Shown: positions 25,393 through 33,503, numbered from the stretch's first letter. The stretch is DNA of 64,000 nucleotides from Bog-756 sp963699055 (GCA_963699055.1 CAVOTA010000001.1:310001-374000), one strand, 5' to 3'. Numbers and translations: made by a program. Notes: generated by a model not told the origin, from the sequence alone.

Positions 25393-26237
25393 CCGAAGCC
25401 GCCACCGGAACCACCGGAACCACCGGAACCACCAGAACCACCGGGATGCCGTCCGCGCCGGAGCCACCCCCGGGACACGGCCTGCTGACCGGCAAGGTCG
25501 TGGTCGTCACGGCTGCCGCCGGCACCGGCATCGGCTTCGCCACGGCCCGGCGCTGCATCGAGGAGGGGGCCACGGTGGTGGTGTCCGACGCCCATGAGCG
25601 GCGGCTGGGGGAGGCGGCCGACGCCCTTGCCGCCCTACCGGAGTCGGCGGGGGTGCGCCCGCTCGCCGTGCCGTGCAACGTGACCGACGAGGCGCAGGTC
25701 CAGGGGCTCTACGACGCGGCCGTGGCCGAGCACGGACACTTCGACGTGGCCGTCAACAACGCCGGACTCGGCGGCCAGGTCGACGTCGTCGACATGTCCG
25801 ACGAGCAGTGGGACCTCGTACTCGACGTGACCCTGACGGGCACGTTCCGCTGCACCCGGGCGGCGCTGCGCCACTTCTACGGGCGCGGGACGGGTGGCGT
25901 CATCGTGAACAACGCGTCGGTGCTGGGCTGGCGGGCCCAGGCCGGTCAGGCCCACTACGCGGCGGCCAAGGCGGGGGTGATGGCGCTCACCCGCTGCTCG
26001 GCCGTGGAGGCCGCCCCCCACGGGGTGCGGATCAACGCCGTGTCGCCGAGCCTCGCCGTGCACCCGTTCCTCAACAAGGTGATGGCCGACGAGGAGCTCG
26101 CCGTGCTGGCCTCGCGGGAGGTCTTCGGACGGGGGGCCGAGGTGTGGGAGGTGGCCAGCGTCATCGCCTTCCTCGCCAGCGAGTACGCCACGTTCATGAC
26201 CGGCGAGGTCGTGTCGGTCAGCAGCCAGCACCCCTGA
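25389..26237 (+). CDS. ipdF: Short-chain dehydrogenase, IpdF-like (steroid C/D-ring catabolism)
   Basis: A 282-residue SDR. Cofactor motif GKVVVVTAAAGTGIGFATA near residues 35-53 has the unusual TAAAGTGIG glycine loop of IpdF (Rv3559c) instead of TGxxxGIG. NNAGLGG near 115, catalytic Tyr/Lys in AHYAAAKAG near 187-195, and the C-terminal MTGEVVSVSSQHP match that protein closely. Start TTG 25389 overlaps the fadE30 stop; ATG 25446 would drop a TTGTTG repeat run encoded by GGAACCACC units and is equally plausible. Probably oxidises a hydroxyl of a HIP-derived acyl-CoA. Confidence 0.82.
   Translation: MTEAATGTTGTTGTTRTTGMPSAPEPPPGHGLLTGKVVVVTAAAGTGIGFATARRCIEEGATVVVSDAHERRLGEAADALAALPESAGVRPLAVPCNVTDEAQVQGLYDAAVAEHGHFDVAVNNAGLGGQVDVVDMSDEQWDLVLDVTLTGTFRCTRAALRHFYGRGTGGVIVNNASVLGWRAQAGQAHYAAAKAGVMALTRCSAVEAAPHGVRINAVSPSLAVHPFLNKVMADEELAVLASREVFGRGAEVWEVASVIAFLASEYATFMTGEVVSVSSQHP
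25406..25444 (+). repeat. GGAACCACC tandem repeat
   Basis: Four near-perfect 9-bp units at the 5' end of the ipdF-like frame, encoding TTG repeats if the TTG start is used, otherwise untranslated leader. Confidence 0.7.
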
Positions 26238-26281
26238 GCGGGGGTCGGGTGGGGCCCGGCGGGCGCCCGGGGGCCATGCAC

Positions 26282-26287
26282 TACCCT
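26282..26287 (+). promoter_or_regulatory. -10 element (TACCCT), leaderless
   Basis: TACCCT ends 6 nt before GTG 26294, which decides this start over ATG 26276. Confidence 0.6.
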
Positions 26288-26302
26288 GACGGCGTGTCAG
26301 AT
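26287..26302 (+). promoter_or_regulatory. 16-bp shared operator candidate, copy 2
   Basis: TGACGGCGTGTCAGAT, overlapping the last base of the -10 and the GTG start codon of the fadD3-like gene. It continues into GTGACA, so TGTCA also pairs with a downstream TGACA. Confidence 0.65.
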
Positions 26303-28018
26303 GTGACAGATCCCCGGGGGGACCTGGAGTGGGGGACACTGCCCGCCCTGGTCCACGACGCCGCCGCACGGTTCGGTGAGGCCGAGGCCATCGTGGACGT
26401 CCACGGTCCCGGCGGCACCACCACCCGGTGGTCCTTCGACCGGCTCGCCGAGGAGGTGGGCACGGCCACGCGTGCGGTCGTGGCCCACGGGATCGAGCCG
26501 GGCGACCGGGTCGCCGTGTGGGCGCCGAACTGCGCCGAATGGGTCGTCGCCGCGCTCGGTGCGGTGGGCGCCGGTGCCGTGCTGGTGCCGCTCAACACCC
26601 GGTACAAGGGGGCCGAGGCGGCGTACATCCTGCGGGCGTCGGGGGCCCGGATCCTCTTTACCGTGCAGGGGTTCCTGGGGACCGACTATCCGGCGCTGCT
26701 GGCCGAGGCGGCCGCCGGCGGGGATGCCGTACCGGCGCTGGAGCAGGTGGTCGTGCTCCGGACCGCCGAGGACACCGACCGTTCGTCCGCCGACGACACC
26801 GACCCGTCGTCCGCCGACGACACCGACCGGTCTTCCGCCGACGACACCGACCGTCCGTCCGGTGGCCCCGCCACCACGTCGTGGGCGGACTTCCTGGTGG
26901 CCGCCGAGCGGTGCGAGCCCGAGGTGGCCGCCGGGCGCACCGCCGCCATCGGGCCCCACGACCTGAGCGACCTCGTCTTCACCTCCGGGACGACCGGGCA
27001 CCCCAAGGGTGCGATGACGACCCACGGACAGACGCTGCGGACGTTCGCCACCTGGGCCGAGGTGGTGGGGCTGCGTGCGGGTGACCGCTACCTGATCGTG
27101 AACCCGTTCTTCCACACCTTCGGGTACAAGGCCGGGATCCTCGCCTGCCTGATGGCCGGGGCCACGATGGTGCCGGAGCCGGTGTTCGACGTGGACGTGG
27201 TGCTGCAGCGGATCAGCGACGAGCACATCTCGGTGCTGCCGGGACCGCCCACGATCTTCCAGTCGATCCTCGACCACACCCGCCGCGACGCGTTCGACCT
27301 GTCCTCACTGCGACTGGTGGTGACCGGCGCCGCTGTCGTTCCGGTGGAACTGGTCGAGTCCCTCTGGTCGGACCTCGGCATCGAGACGGTCCTGACCGCC
27401 TACGGTCTGACCGAGGCCACCGGTACGGTAACCATGTGCCGACGGGGGGACTCGGCGGAGGTGATCTCGGCCACCAGCGGCCGGGCCATCCCCGACGTGG
27501 AGGTGCGGATCGTCGACGGTGACGGTGCCGAGGTCCCGACCGGCGACGCCGGCGAGATCCTCGTCCGCGGCTACAACGTCATGTCCGGCTACGTGGACGA
27601 CCCCGAGGCCACGGCGGCGGCCATCGACGCGGACGGCTGGCTGCACACCGGCGACGTGGGCTACGTCGACGGTGCGGGAAACCTCGCCATCACCGACCGG
27701 CTGAAGGACATGTACGTGAGCGGCGGGTTCAACGTCTATCCCGCCGAGGTGGAGGCCGTGCTCCGTCGCCACCCCGGCGTGGCCCAGGTGGCCGTCATCG
27801 GTGTCCCCGACCGTCGGATGGGGGAGGTCGGTCTGGCCGTGGTGGTCCCGGCGGCCGACGTGGCCGCCGACCGGCTCGCCGCTGAGCTGCCGCCCTTCGC
27901 CAAGGAGCAGCTGGCCAACTTCAAGGTCCCCCGACGGGTCGAGGTGGTCGACGTCCTACCCACCAACGCCAGCGGCAAGGTCCTCAAACGCGAACTCCGG
28001 ACCCGCTTCGGGTCCTAG
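26294..28018 (+). CDS. fadD3: Acyl-CoA ligase, FadD3-like (HIP-CoA ligase)
   Basis: A 574-residue adenylate-forming ligase. P-loop FTSGTTGHPKGAM near residue 230, NPFFHTFGYKAGILACL near 270 and VLPGPPTIFQS near 315 are the blocks that set FadD3 (Rv3561) apart from general fatty acid ligases; YGLTEATGT near 372, DRLKDMYVSGGFNVYPAE near 465 and GKVLKREL near 566 complete the enzyme. FadD3 makes the CoA ester of HIP, the first step of steroid C/D-ring breakdown. A surface insertion of four 8-residue DTDRSSAD repeats (about 160-191) is unusual. GTG 26294 is set by the leaderless promoter; the operator covers it. Confidence 0.82.
   Translation: MSDVTDPRGDLEWGTLPALVHDAAARFGEAEAIVDVHGPGGTTTRWSFDRLAEEVGTATRAVVAHGIEPGDRVAVWAPNCAEWVVAALGAVGAGAVLVPLNTRYKGAEAAYILRASGARILFTVQGFLGTDYPALLAEAAAGGDAVPALEQVVVLRTAEDTDRSSADDTDPSSADDTDRSSADDTDRPSGGPATTSWADFLVAAERCEPEVAAGRTAAIGPHDLSDLVFTSGTTGHPKGAMTTHGQTLRTFATWAEVVGLRAGDRYLIVNPFFHTFGYKAGILACLMAGATMVPEPVFDVDVVLQRISDEHISVLPGPPTIFQSILDHTRRDAFDLSSLRLVVTGAAVVPVELVESLWSDLGIETVLTAYGLTEATGTVTMCRRGDSAEVISATSGRAIPDVEVRIVDGDGAEVPTGDAGEILVRGYNVMSGYVDDPEATAAAIDADGWLHTGDVGYVDGAGNLAITDRLKDMYVSGGFNVYPAEVEAVLRRHPGVAQVAVIGVPDRRMGEVGLAVVVPAADVAADRLAAELPPFAKEQLANFKVPRRVEVVDVLPTNASGKVLKRELRTRFGS
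26771..26866 (+). repeat. 24-bp coding tandem repeat in the fadD3-like gene
   Basis: Four copies of a 24-bp unit encoding DTD(R/P)SSAD, in a region where FadD3 proteins have only a short loop. In frame, so tolerated by the enzyme. Confidence 0.75.
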
Positions 28019-28079
28019 GGTCGCCACCGGAGCCGGTGGGTGGTCGCACCCGCGGCGCCCGACCGGCACACCGGTCCCG

Positions 28080-28117
28080 ACACCCATCGACAGCACCACC
28101 CATCGACAGCACCACCC
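28080..28117 (+). repeat. 16-bp direct repeat in the alcohol dehydrogenase leader
   Basis: CACCCATCGACAGCAC occurs twice in tandem just before the ribosome site of the alcohol dehydrogenase gene. Confidence 0.6.
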
Positions 28118-28135
28118 GAGCAGAAGGAGCACGCC

Positions 28136-29242
28136 GTGCGAGGCATCGTCTACACCGGATCCGACGTCGAGGTCACCGACCAGCTCGCCATCGGCGACCC
28201 CGGTCCGACCGAGGTGCGGGTGGCCATCGGCGCCGCCGGCGTCTGTCACAGCGACCTGTCGGTCATCAACGGGACCATTCCGTGGAAGGCGCCCTCGGTG
28301 CTCGGACACGAGGGCGCGGGGGTCGTGGAGGCCGTCGGCTCCGAGGTGACGTCGGTCAAGCCCGGTGACCACGTGGTGATCGCCACCCTGGCGAGCTGCG
28401 GGACGTGCCGGGCCTGCTCGACCGGCCACCCCACCTGGTGCATCAAGACGCTGGGCAACGTCTCGACTCCGTTCACCTACAAGGGCGAGCCGGCGTCGAA
28501 CTTCGCCGCCACCTCGGTGTTCGCCGAGTCGACCATCGTCAAGGAGGTCCAGGCGGTCAAGATCTCGAAGGACGTACCGATGACGTCGGCCTGCCTGATC
28601 GGGTGCGGGGTGCTGACCGGCGTGGGCGCCGTGCTCAACCGGGCCAAGGTCCGCGCCGGCGAGACGGCCGCAGTCTTCGGCGTGGGGGGCGTGGGTCTCA
28701 ACGTGATCCAGGGCCTGCGGCTGGCCGGCGCCAGCCGGATCGTCGCCGTCGACACGCTGGCCTCGAAGGAAGGTCTGGCCCGGCAGTTCGGCGCCACCCA
28801 CTTCGTGGACGCCTCGCAGTCCGACGCCGTGGCCGCCATCCGGGAGATCGTCCCGCCCGGCCCGGCCAAGGTGACCAGCGCCCTCGGCTGGACGGGCGGG
28901 GTCAACTGGTCGTTCGACTGCGTCGGGCATCCCGCCGTCCTGCGCAACGCACTCGACGTGCTCGACTGGGGTGGCAACGCCCTCGCCATCGGCATCCCGC
29001 CGCAGGGTACCGAGGTGTCGGTCGACGTGAACGCCCTGGCCTACGTCGACCGCGGCCTGCTCGGTTGCCGGTACGGGTCGTCCCGACCGCACCACGACAT
29101 CCCACTGATGGTGGAGCTCTACCTGTCCGGCAAGCTCATGCTGGACGAGCTGGTGACCGAGCAGAAGCCGCTCGAGGGCTTCCGCGAGGTCGTCGAGGAC
29201 ATGGAGGCGGGCAAGCTCGCCCGGGGCGTCCTCACCTTCTGA
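28136..29242 (+). CDS. Zinc-dependent alcohol dehydrogenase
   Basis: A 368-residue medium-chain dehydrogenase. Catalytic zinc ligands C37 and the GHE at 57-59, structural zinc cysteines C88, C91, C94 and C102, and the nucleotide fold FGVGGVGLNVIQG near 180. Resembles the class III / NDMA-dependent actinobacterial alcohol dehydrogenases. GTG 28136 is chosen because AGAAGGAG lies 6 nt upstream. It follows fadD3 by 117 nt on the same strand and may oxidise an alcohol produced in the same pathway, such as a hydroxylated side chain, but the substrate is unknown. Confidence 0.87.
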   Translation: MRGIVYTGSDVEVTDQLAIGDPGPTEVRVAIGAAGVCHSDLSVINGTIPWKAPSVLGHEGAGVVEAVGSEVTSVKPGDHVVIATLASCGTCRACSTGHPTWCIKTLGNVSTPFTYKGEPASNFAATSVFAESTIVKEVQAVKISKDVPMTSACLIGCGVLTGVGAVLNRAKVRAGETAAVFGVGGVGLNVIQGLRLAGASRIVAVDTLASKEGLARQFGATHFVDASQSDAVAAIREIVPPGPAKVTSALGWTGGVNWSFDCVGHPAVLRNALDVLDWGGNALAIGIPPQGTEVSVDVNALAYVDRGLLGCRYGSSRPHHDIPLMVELYLSGKLMLDELVTEQKPLEGFREVVEDMEAGKLARGVLTF

Positions 29243-29328
29243 GCGGCCGTGGTCCGGTCGGGTCGGCGGCCGGAGCAGCCGTGCCCACCGGAGGCCGCAC
29301 CGTCCCCCGAAGGGGACGACGGCATTTG

Positions 29329-29334
29329 TAGGCT
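29329..29334 (+). promoter_or_regulatory. -10 element (TAGGCT), leaderless
   Basis: TAGGCT ends 6 nt before ATG 29341; the alternative GTG at 29338 is only 3 nt away. Confidence 0.55.
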
Positions 29335-29340
29335 CCGGTG

Positions 29341-30270
29341 ATGAGCGGACCCCCACCGGATCCCACGCCGCCCGCCGGCTGGTATCCGGACCCGTCGGCT
29401 CCCGGCGTGCTGCGGTACTGGGACGGGGCGGCGTGGACCGCAGCCACCCAGGCGTCCGCAGCCGCCTCACCTCCACCCCCTCCGCCCCCGGCACCTGCGC
29501 CGCCACCTCCACCCCCGGCACCGGTGCAGTGGGCCCAACCCGCCGGCTGGTACCCCGACCCGGTCCAACCGGGCTGGCTCCGGTACTGGGACGGAGTCAC
29601 CTGGGTGGGCCCGCCGCAGGCCTACCCGACCGGACCGGTGCCGTCGCCCACCGGTCCGATCCTCCAGACCGCGGCCGGCGACCGGTTCGAGCTGGCGGGC
29701 TGGTGGCGACGGGCCGGGGGTCTGGTCCTCGACGACCTGATCGTCGGTGTGCCGTTCGCCATCGTCAATTTCATCGTCCTCGCCGTGGCGTCCAGCCACA
29801 GCCAGCCCACGTACTCGTTCGGTATCACCAGCTCCGCGACGACCGCCTACGAGGCGGTCCCGCTCCGGGTCGCACTGGTCTTCCTCGAGACGGCGGCCGC
29901 CTTCGCCTACGCCGTCTGGCTCATCGGACGGCGTCGCCAGACGATCGGGATGCAGGCCGTGGGGATCACCGCCATCGACCCGTCGGGACGGGCCCTCACC
30001 CCCCGTCAGGTCCGGATGCGGGCGTTCTACCGGATCCTGTTCGTCAGCCTGTGGGCGGACCTCCTGAACGCCGTGGTGCTCCTCGACCACCGCAGCCGCC
30101 CCGGGCTCGTCGGACTGGCCTCCCTGGTCCCGTTCGTGCTCGACCTGGTCGTCTACCTGTGGCCGCTCGGGAACGACCGCAACCAGACGCTCATCGACCG
30201 GGCCGCCGGATCGGTGGTGGTCCGGGGCAACCGGCTCGGCATCGCCGCGTCGCACCCCCCGTCGAGCTGA
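29341..30270 (+). CDS. Double DUF2510 plus RDD-family membrane protein
   Basis: A 309-residue protein. Two DUF2510 modules of about 25 residues each, both PAGWYPDP...LRYWDG..W, at about 11-35 and 66-90, separated by an Ala/Pro-rich hinge, then an RDD membrane domain (about 118-300) with hydrophobic helices and the Arg/Asp positions of the family, including GRRRQTIGMQAVGI. RDD proteins are small membrane proteins, some of which transport ions. ATG 29341 is decided by the leaderless promoter. A terminator hairpin separates it from the convergent next gene. Confidence 0.85.
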   Translation: MSGPPPDPTPPAGWYPDPSAPGVLRYWDGAAWTAATQASAAASPPPPPPPAPAPPPPPPAPVQWAQPAGWYPDPVQPGWLRYWDGVTWVGPPQAYPTGPVPSPTGPILQTAAGDRFELAGWWRRAGGLVLDDLIVGVPFAIVNFIVLAVASSHSQPTYSFGITSSATTAYEAVPLRVALVFLETAAAFAYAVWLIGRRRQTIGMQAVGITAIDPSGRALTPRQVRMRAFYRILFVSLWADLLNAVVLLDHRSRPGLVGLASLVPFVLDLVVYLWPLGNDRNQTLIDRAAGSVVVRGNRLGIAASHPPSS

Positions 30271-30353
30271 CGCACCACCACCGTCCTCGCCGCCCCGGTC
30301 CTCGCCGACCCCGGCCGCTCCCGGTCACCTGCCGCCACCGGGCCCGGACGCGT

Positions 30354-30383
30354 ACGGACCCCCGGCCGCGACCGGGGGTCCGT
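30354..30383. terminator. bidirectional hairpin terminator
   Basis: Perfect 12-bp stem ACGGACCCCCGG / CCGGGGGTCCGT with a 6-nt loop between two convergent genes. Confidence 0.75.
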
Positions 30384-30407
30384 GCGTGCCGTGCCGTACC
30401 CGGTCGC

Positions 30408-30683
30408 TCAGCCGATGGCCTCCAGGATCGGGCCCACGGCGTCGTCGACCGGGACGACGACCATGGTGTCGAACTCGAGCCACTGGGTGTACTTCAGCGT
30501 GTTGCGGTAGTCGGGCAGCGGGTCGTCGGCCTGACTGACGATGACCCCGCCGCCGCCGTCGGTCTTGACGTAGTGGGCGATCTCGCCGGGGGCCTTGCCG
30601 GCCTCGGCGAACACCGCCATCAGCTCGGCGGTCTCCGCCTTCGAGATGAACGGCTTGACCCTGTAGGTGGTGATGAACAGCAT
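30408..30683 (-). CDS. DUF3303-like small protein
   Basis: A 91-residue protein starting MLFITTYRVKP, with a ferredoxin-like alpha/beta pattern and the central QADDPLPDY and WLEFDTMVVVPV strands seen in DUF3303-type proteins. No catalytic residues are evident and the function is unknown. ATG 30683 has GAAGGAGC 6 nt upstream. It is divergent from the CoA ligase at 31038, with a perfect palindrome between them, and similar small dimeric-barrel proteins recur beside catabolic ligases in this window. Confidence 0.65.
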   Translation of the reverse strand: MLFITTYRVKPFISKAETAELMAVFAEAGKAPGEIAHYVKTDGGGGVIVSQADDPLPDYRNTLKYTQWLEFDTMVVVPVDDAVGPILEAIG

Positions 30684-30904
30684 CGGAGCTCCTTCGGTGT
30701 CGGTGGTGCGGACGCCCGGGTCCCGTCGAACGCACGCCGGATCGCTCCGGTGGGGCGGTCGCCGCGACACGGGCCACGGTGACGGAGGGCATACCGGTCC
30801 GCGGGAGCGGTGCCGATGCCGCCAGGGGCACCACCGCCGAGGACCGGGGGGGCGGGTTCCGCCGAGTCGCCCCTCGTTGCGTTCTACCACCGGACCCCCT
30901 GAAC

Positions 30905-30921
30905 TGCAATCAATGATTGCA
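30905..30921. promoter_or_regulatory. perfect 17-bp palindrome, operator candidate
   Basis: TGCAATCA-A-TGATTGCA: 8-bp perfect arms around one base, AT-rich against a GC-rich background, between two divergent genes. Typical size for a TetR/GntR-type dimer site. Confidence 0.65.
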
Positions 30922-31021
30922 AACAGGTGTGGACGATGGTGCGGTCCGGTGCGGTGACCCGCGACCCGACGCCCACCGGGCGGCGCCCCCCGGTCACGGC
31001 CCTGCACTCGGGCCCCCCTGT

Positions 31022-31027
31022 TACAGT
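31022..31027 (+). promoter_or_regulatory. -10 candidate (TACAGT)
   Basis: TACAGT ends 10 nt before ATG 31038, so the leader would be 0-4 nt. Confidence 0.45.
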
Positions 31028-31037
31028 CGCCCCCGAT

Positions 31038-32654
31038 ATGACGGCGCGTCAGATTGAGGGGGAGTACGCCACCCTGGTCGAGGTCCTGCGGGCCGCGGCC
31101 CGGGTCAACGCCGACGTGGAGGCGTACGTCGAGCCGGCCACGGACTTGCGTCCGCGGCGGGCGGTCACGTTCGCCGGATGGGACCGGGCCGCCGACGGTG
31201 TGGCCGGCCTCCTGGCCCGTCACGGGGTCGGTCCCGGGACCGTGGTGTGCCTGCTCCTGCCCAGTTCGATCGAGTACATGGTCGTCTACTCGGCCGTGGT
31301 GCGGCTGGGTGCCGTCACCTCGGGGGTCAACCTCCGCCTGGGGGCGCCGGAGGTGGCCTCCATCCTCGACCGCACCCGACCGGTGGTGACGGTCGTCGAC
31401 GACGCGCGGGAGCGCCCCGACGGGCCGACCGGCACCGTGCTGACCCGGGCCGAGTGCACCGACGCGGCGGAGGGCCCACCCCCGACGGCGTGGCCCACGG
31501 CCCGATCGGACGACCCGGTGGCGGTGGTGTGGACCAGCGGGACCACCGGCCTGCCCAAGGGCGCCGTCTTCGACCACGACAACCTGCGCGCCGTGGCCGA
31601 GGGCACCGATGTGCTGTCGGAGCCCGGCGACCGACGGCTGTCGCCCCTGCCGTTCGCCCACGTCGGCTCCATGACCCGGGTGTGGGACGAGGCGGCCAAC
31701 GCCATCACCACGGTGATCACCCCGTCGCCGTGGCGGGCGTCGGACGCGGTGCCGGTGATGGAGGCCGAGCGCATCACCGTGGCCCAGGGCGTGCCGACCC
31801 AGTGGGCCCTGGTTCTCCGGCGGCCGGAGGCGGCGACGGCGGACCTGTCGTCGCTGCGCATCGCCGGCACGGGGGCGTCCCGGGTGCCGGCCGAGCTCGT
31901 GGCCGAGCTGCGGGACACGCTGGGCGTGCCGGTGGTCGTCCGCTACACCTCCACCGAGGCGTCCCTCGGGACCGGCACCGTCCCCGGCGATCCGGACGAG
32001 GCCGTCGCCACCACCGTCGGACGGCCGGTTCCCGGGGTCGAGCTGACCGTGGCCGACGAGGACGGGACACCGGTGCCGGTCGGCGAGGTCGGCCGGGTCC
32101 GCCTGCGGTCGCCGGCGGTCATGCGTGGCTACTGGGGCGGACCGCCCACCGGACCCGGTGCGGCGGGCCTCGTGCTCGACACCGTTGCCACCGCCGGCGT
32201 CCTCGCCCCCGACGGCTGGCTGACCACCGGCGACTTCGGGTTCGTCGACGCCGACGGGCGTCTCCACCTGGCGGGCCGGGCCAACGAGCTCTACATCCGG
32301 GGCGGGTACAACGTGTACCCGGCCGAGGTCGAGGCGGCCCTCGGCGAGCACCCGGCGGTCGCCCAGGTGGCGGTGGTGGGGGCGCCGGACCCGGTGCTGG
32401 GCGAGATCGGGGTGGCCTTCGTGGTGCCCACCGACGGGTCCGCGGTGGATGCCCCCACGCTGTTGGCCGGGCTGCGCGAGACGGCGCGGGCCTCGCTCGC
32501 CGACTACAAGGCACCCGACCGGGTCGTGGTGGTCGACGGTCTTCCCCTGACCTCGATGATGAAAGTAGACAAGAGGGTCCTGGCCGACCGCGCCGCCGAG
32601 GCGGCGTCGCTCCCGGCCGGGCCCGCCGACACGAACGGAGCCCAGCAGCGATGA
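31038..32654 (+). CDS. AMP-dependent acyl-CoA ligase
   Basis: A 538-residue adenylate-forming enzyme. P-loop WTSGTTGLPKGAV near residue 170, TSTEASLG in place of the usual YGLTE near 307, GRANELYIRGGYNVYP near 412 and a C-terminal lysine block MMKVDKRVL near 515, where the usual Gly before Lys is Met. Substrate unknown. ATG 31038 follows a TACAGT -10 by 10 nt, and the 16-bp operator begins at the second base of the start codon. The next gene starts inside its stop (ATGA). Confidence 0.82.
   Translation: MTARQIEGEYATLVEVLRAAARVNADVEAYVEPATDLRPRRAVTFAGWDRAADGVAGLLARHGVGPGTVVCLLLPSSIEYMVVYSAVVRLGAVTSGVNLRLGAPEVASILDRTRPVVTVVDDARERPDGPTGTVLTRAECTDAAEGPPPTAWPTARSDDPVAVVWTSGTTGLPKGAVFDHDNLRAVAEGTDVLSEPGDRRLSPLPFAHVGSMTRVWDEAANAITTVITPSPWRASDAVPVMEAERITVAQGVPTQWALVLRRPEAATADLSSLRIAGTGASRVPAELVAELRDTLGVPVVVRYTSTEASLGTGTVPGDPDEAVATTVGRPVPGVELTVADEDGTPVPVGEVGRVRLRSPAVMRGYWGGPPTGPGAAGLVLDTVATAGVLAPDGWLTTGDFGFVDADGRLHLAGRANELYIRGGYNVYPAEVEAALGEHPAVAQVAVVGAPDPVLGEIGVAFVVPTDGSAVDAPTLLAGLRETARASLADYKAPDRVVVVDGLPLTSMMKVDKRVLADRAAEAASLPAGPADTNGAQQR
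31039..31054 (+). promoter_or_regulatory. 16-bp shared operator candidate, copy 3
   Basis: TGACGGCGCGTCAGAT, with perfect arms TGACG/CGTCA around GCG. It overlaps the start codon, like copy 2. Confidence 0.6.
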
Positions 32655-33478
32655 CCGGCAACTCGACACCCGCCACCGGGGGCGTCACCGACGACCCGAT
32701 CCGGATCGGCACCATGCTCTACACGCTGGTGGAGCCGCACCGGGGCCACGAGGTGGCGTACAACCGCTGGTACGAACGGGACCACTTCTACGCCGGCTGC
32801 CAGATCGGCGCCTACAATTTCGCCGGTGCCCGCTTCGTGTCCACCGCACCGCTGAAGGAGCTGCGCTTCCCGGCCGGCGAGGACGCACTGGTGGCCGATC
32901 CGCAGGTGGGCAGCTATCTCGGCGTCTACTACGTCCTCGACCGCCACCACGACGAGTGGAACCGGTGGGCGGTGGACCAGGTCAACGTCCTGCACGCGGC
33001 CGGGCGGATGTTCGAGCACCGCGACCACGTCCACACCGGGCTCTACCGCTTCGAGTGGGAGCTCCGCCGCGACGAGGACGGTGTGCCGGCCGAGCTGACC
33101 CTCGACCACCGGTTCCCGCTGCTCGGGTCGGTCTTCATCGACCCGTCGGCAGGGGTGACCGGCGCGGAGGTCGGTACCTGGCTGCGCGAGGAGTACCTGC
33201 CGTCCCGGCTCACCGGGTCGGCCATGGCGACGGTGCTGGGGTTCAGCCCGCTGCCGCTGCTGGCCGACGCGCCGGGCGACGTACCCCGGGGCGAGGCCCT
33301 CGACGAGCGGGTCCTGGCGCTCTGCTTCGCCGAGGACCCGGAGGCATGGGACATCGTGACCGGGCTCGGGGACACCCTCGCAACCAACGGCATGGGCACG
33401 GTCGTCTGGGCGTCGCCGTTCGTCGGCACCGTGCCCGGCACCGACACGTACACCGACCAGCTGTGGTCGGACCGGTAG
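32651..33478 (+). CDS. Conserved hypothetical protein, possible alpha/beta-barrel fold
   Basis: A 275-residue protein I cannot name. It has two halves of similar size, each with aromatic-rich strands: first half YTLVEPHRGHEVAYNRWYE and QIGAYNFAGARF, second half HRFPLLGSVFIDP and LREEYLPSRL. The pattern recalls EthD or antibiotic-monooxygenase-type dimeric barrels fused in tandem. No signal peptide or membrane helix. ATG 32651 overlaps the ligase stop (ATGA), and the next ligase follows by 25 nt, so it lies inside a catabolic operon and may bind or process an acyl-CoA intermediate. Confidence 0.6.
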   Translation: MTGNSTPATGGVTDDPIRIGTMLYTLVEPHRGHEVAYNRWYERDHFYAGCQIGAYNFAGARFVSTAPLKELRFPAGEDALVADPQVGSYLGVYYVLDRHHDEWNRWAVDQVNVLHAAGRMFEHRDHVHTGLYRFEWELRRDEDGVPAELTLDHRFPLLGSVFIDPSAGVTGAEVGTWLREEYLPSRLTGSAMATVLGFSPLPLLADAPGDVPRGEALDERVLALCFAEDPEAWDIVTGLGDTLATNGMGTVVWASPFVGTVPGTDTYTDQLWSDR

Positions 33479-33503
33479 CAGGACGAGCAGGAGGGCGAGC
33501 GAG

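Larger units (their letters stand above)
30684..31037. other. 354-bp divergent intergenic region
   Basis: Contains the 17-bp palindrome (30905-30921) in an A/T-richer pocket, a minus-strand TAGAAC (30885-30880) that could be a -10 with the left palindrome arm in its -35 zone, and TACAGT (31022-31027) for the plus-strand ligase. No frame or RNA gene convinces. Confidence 0.55.

Noticed and set aside
30408..32669. 753-codon minus-strand frame
   Set aside because: Only its last 91 codons (30408-30683) have a proper start and ribosome site; the rest is antisense to the CoA ligase.
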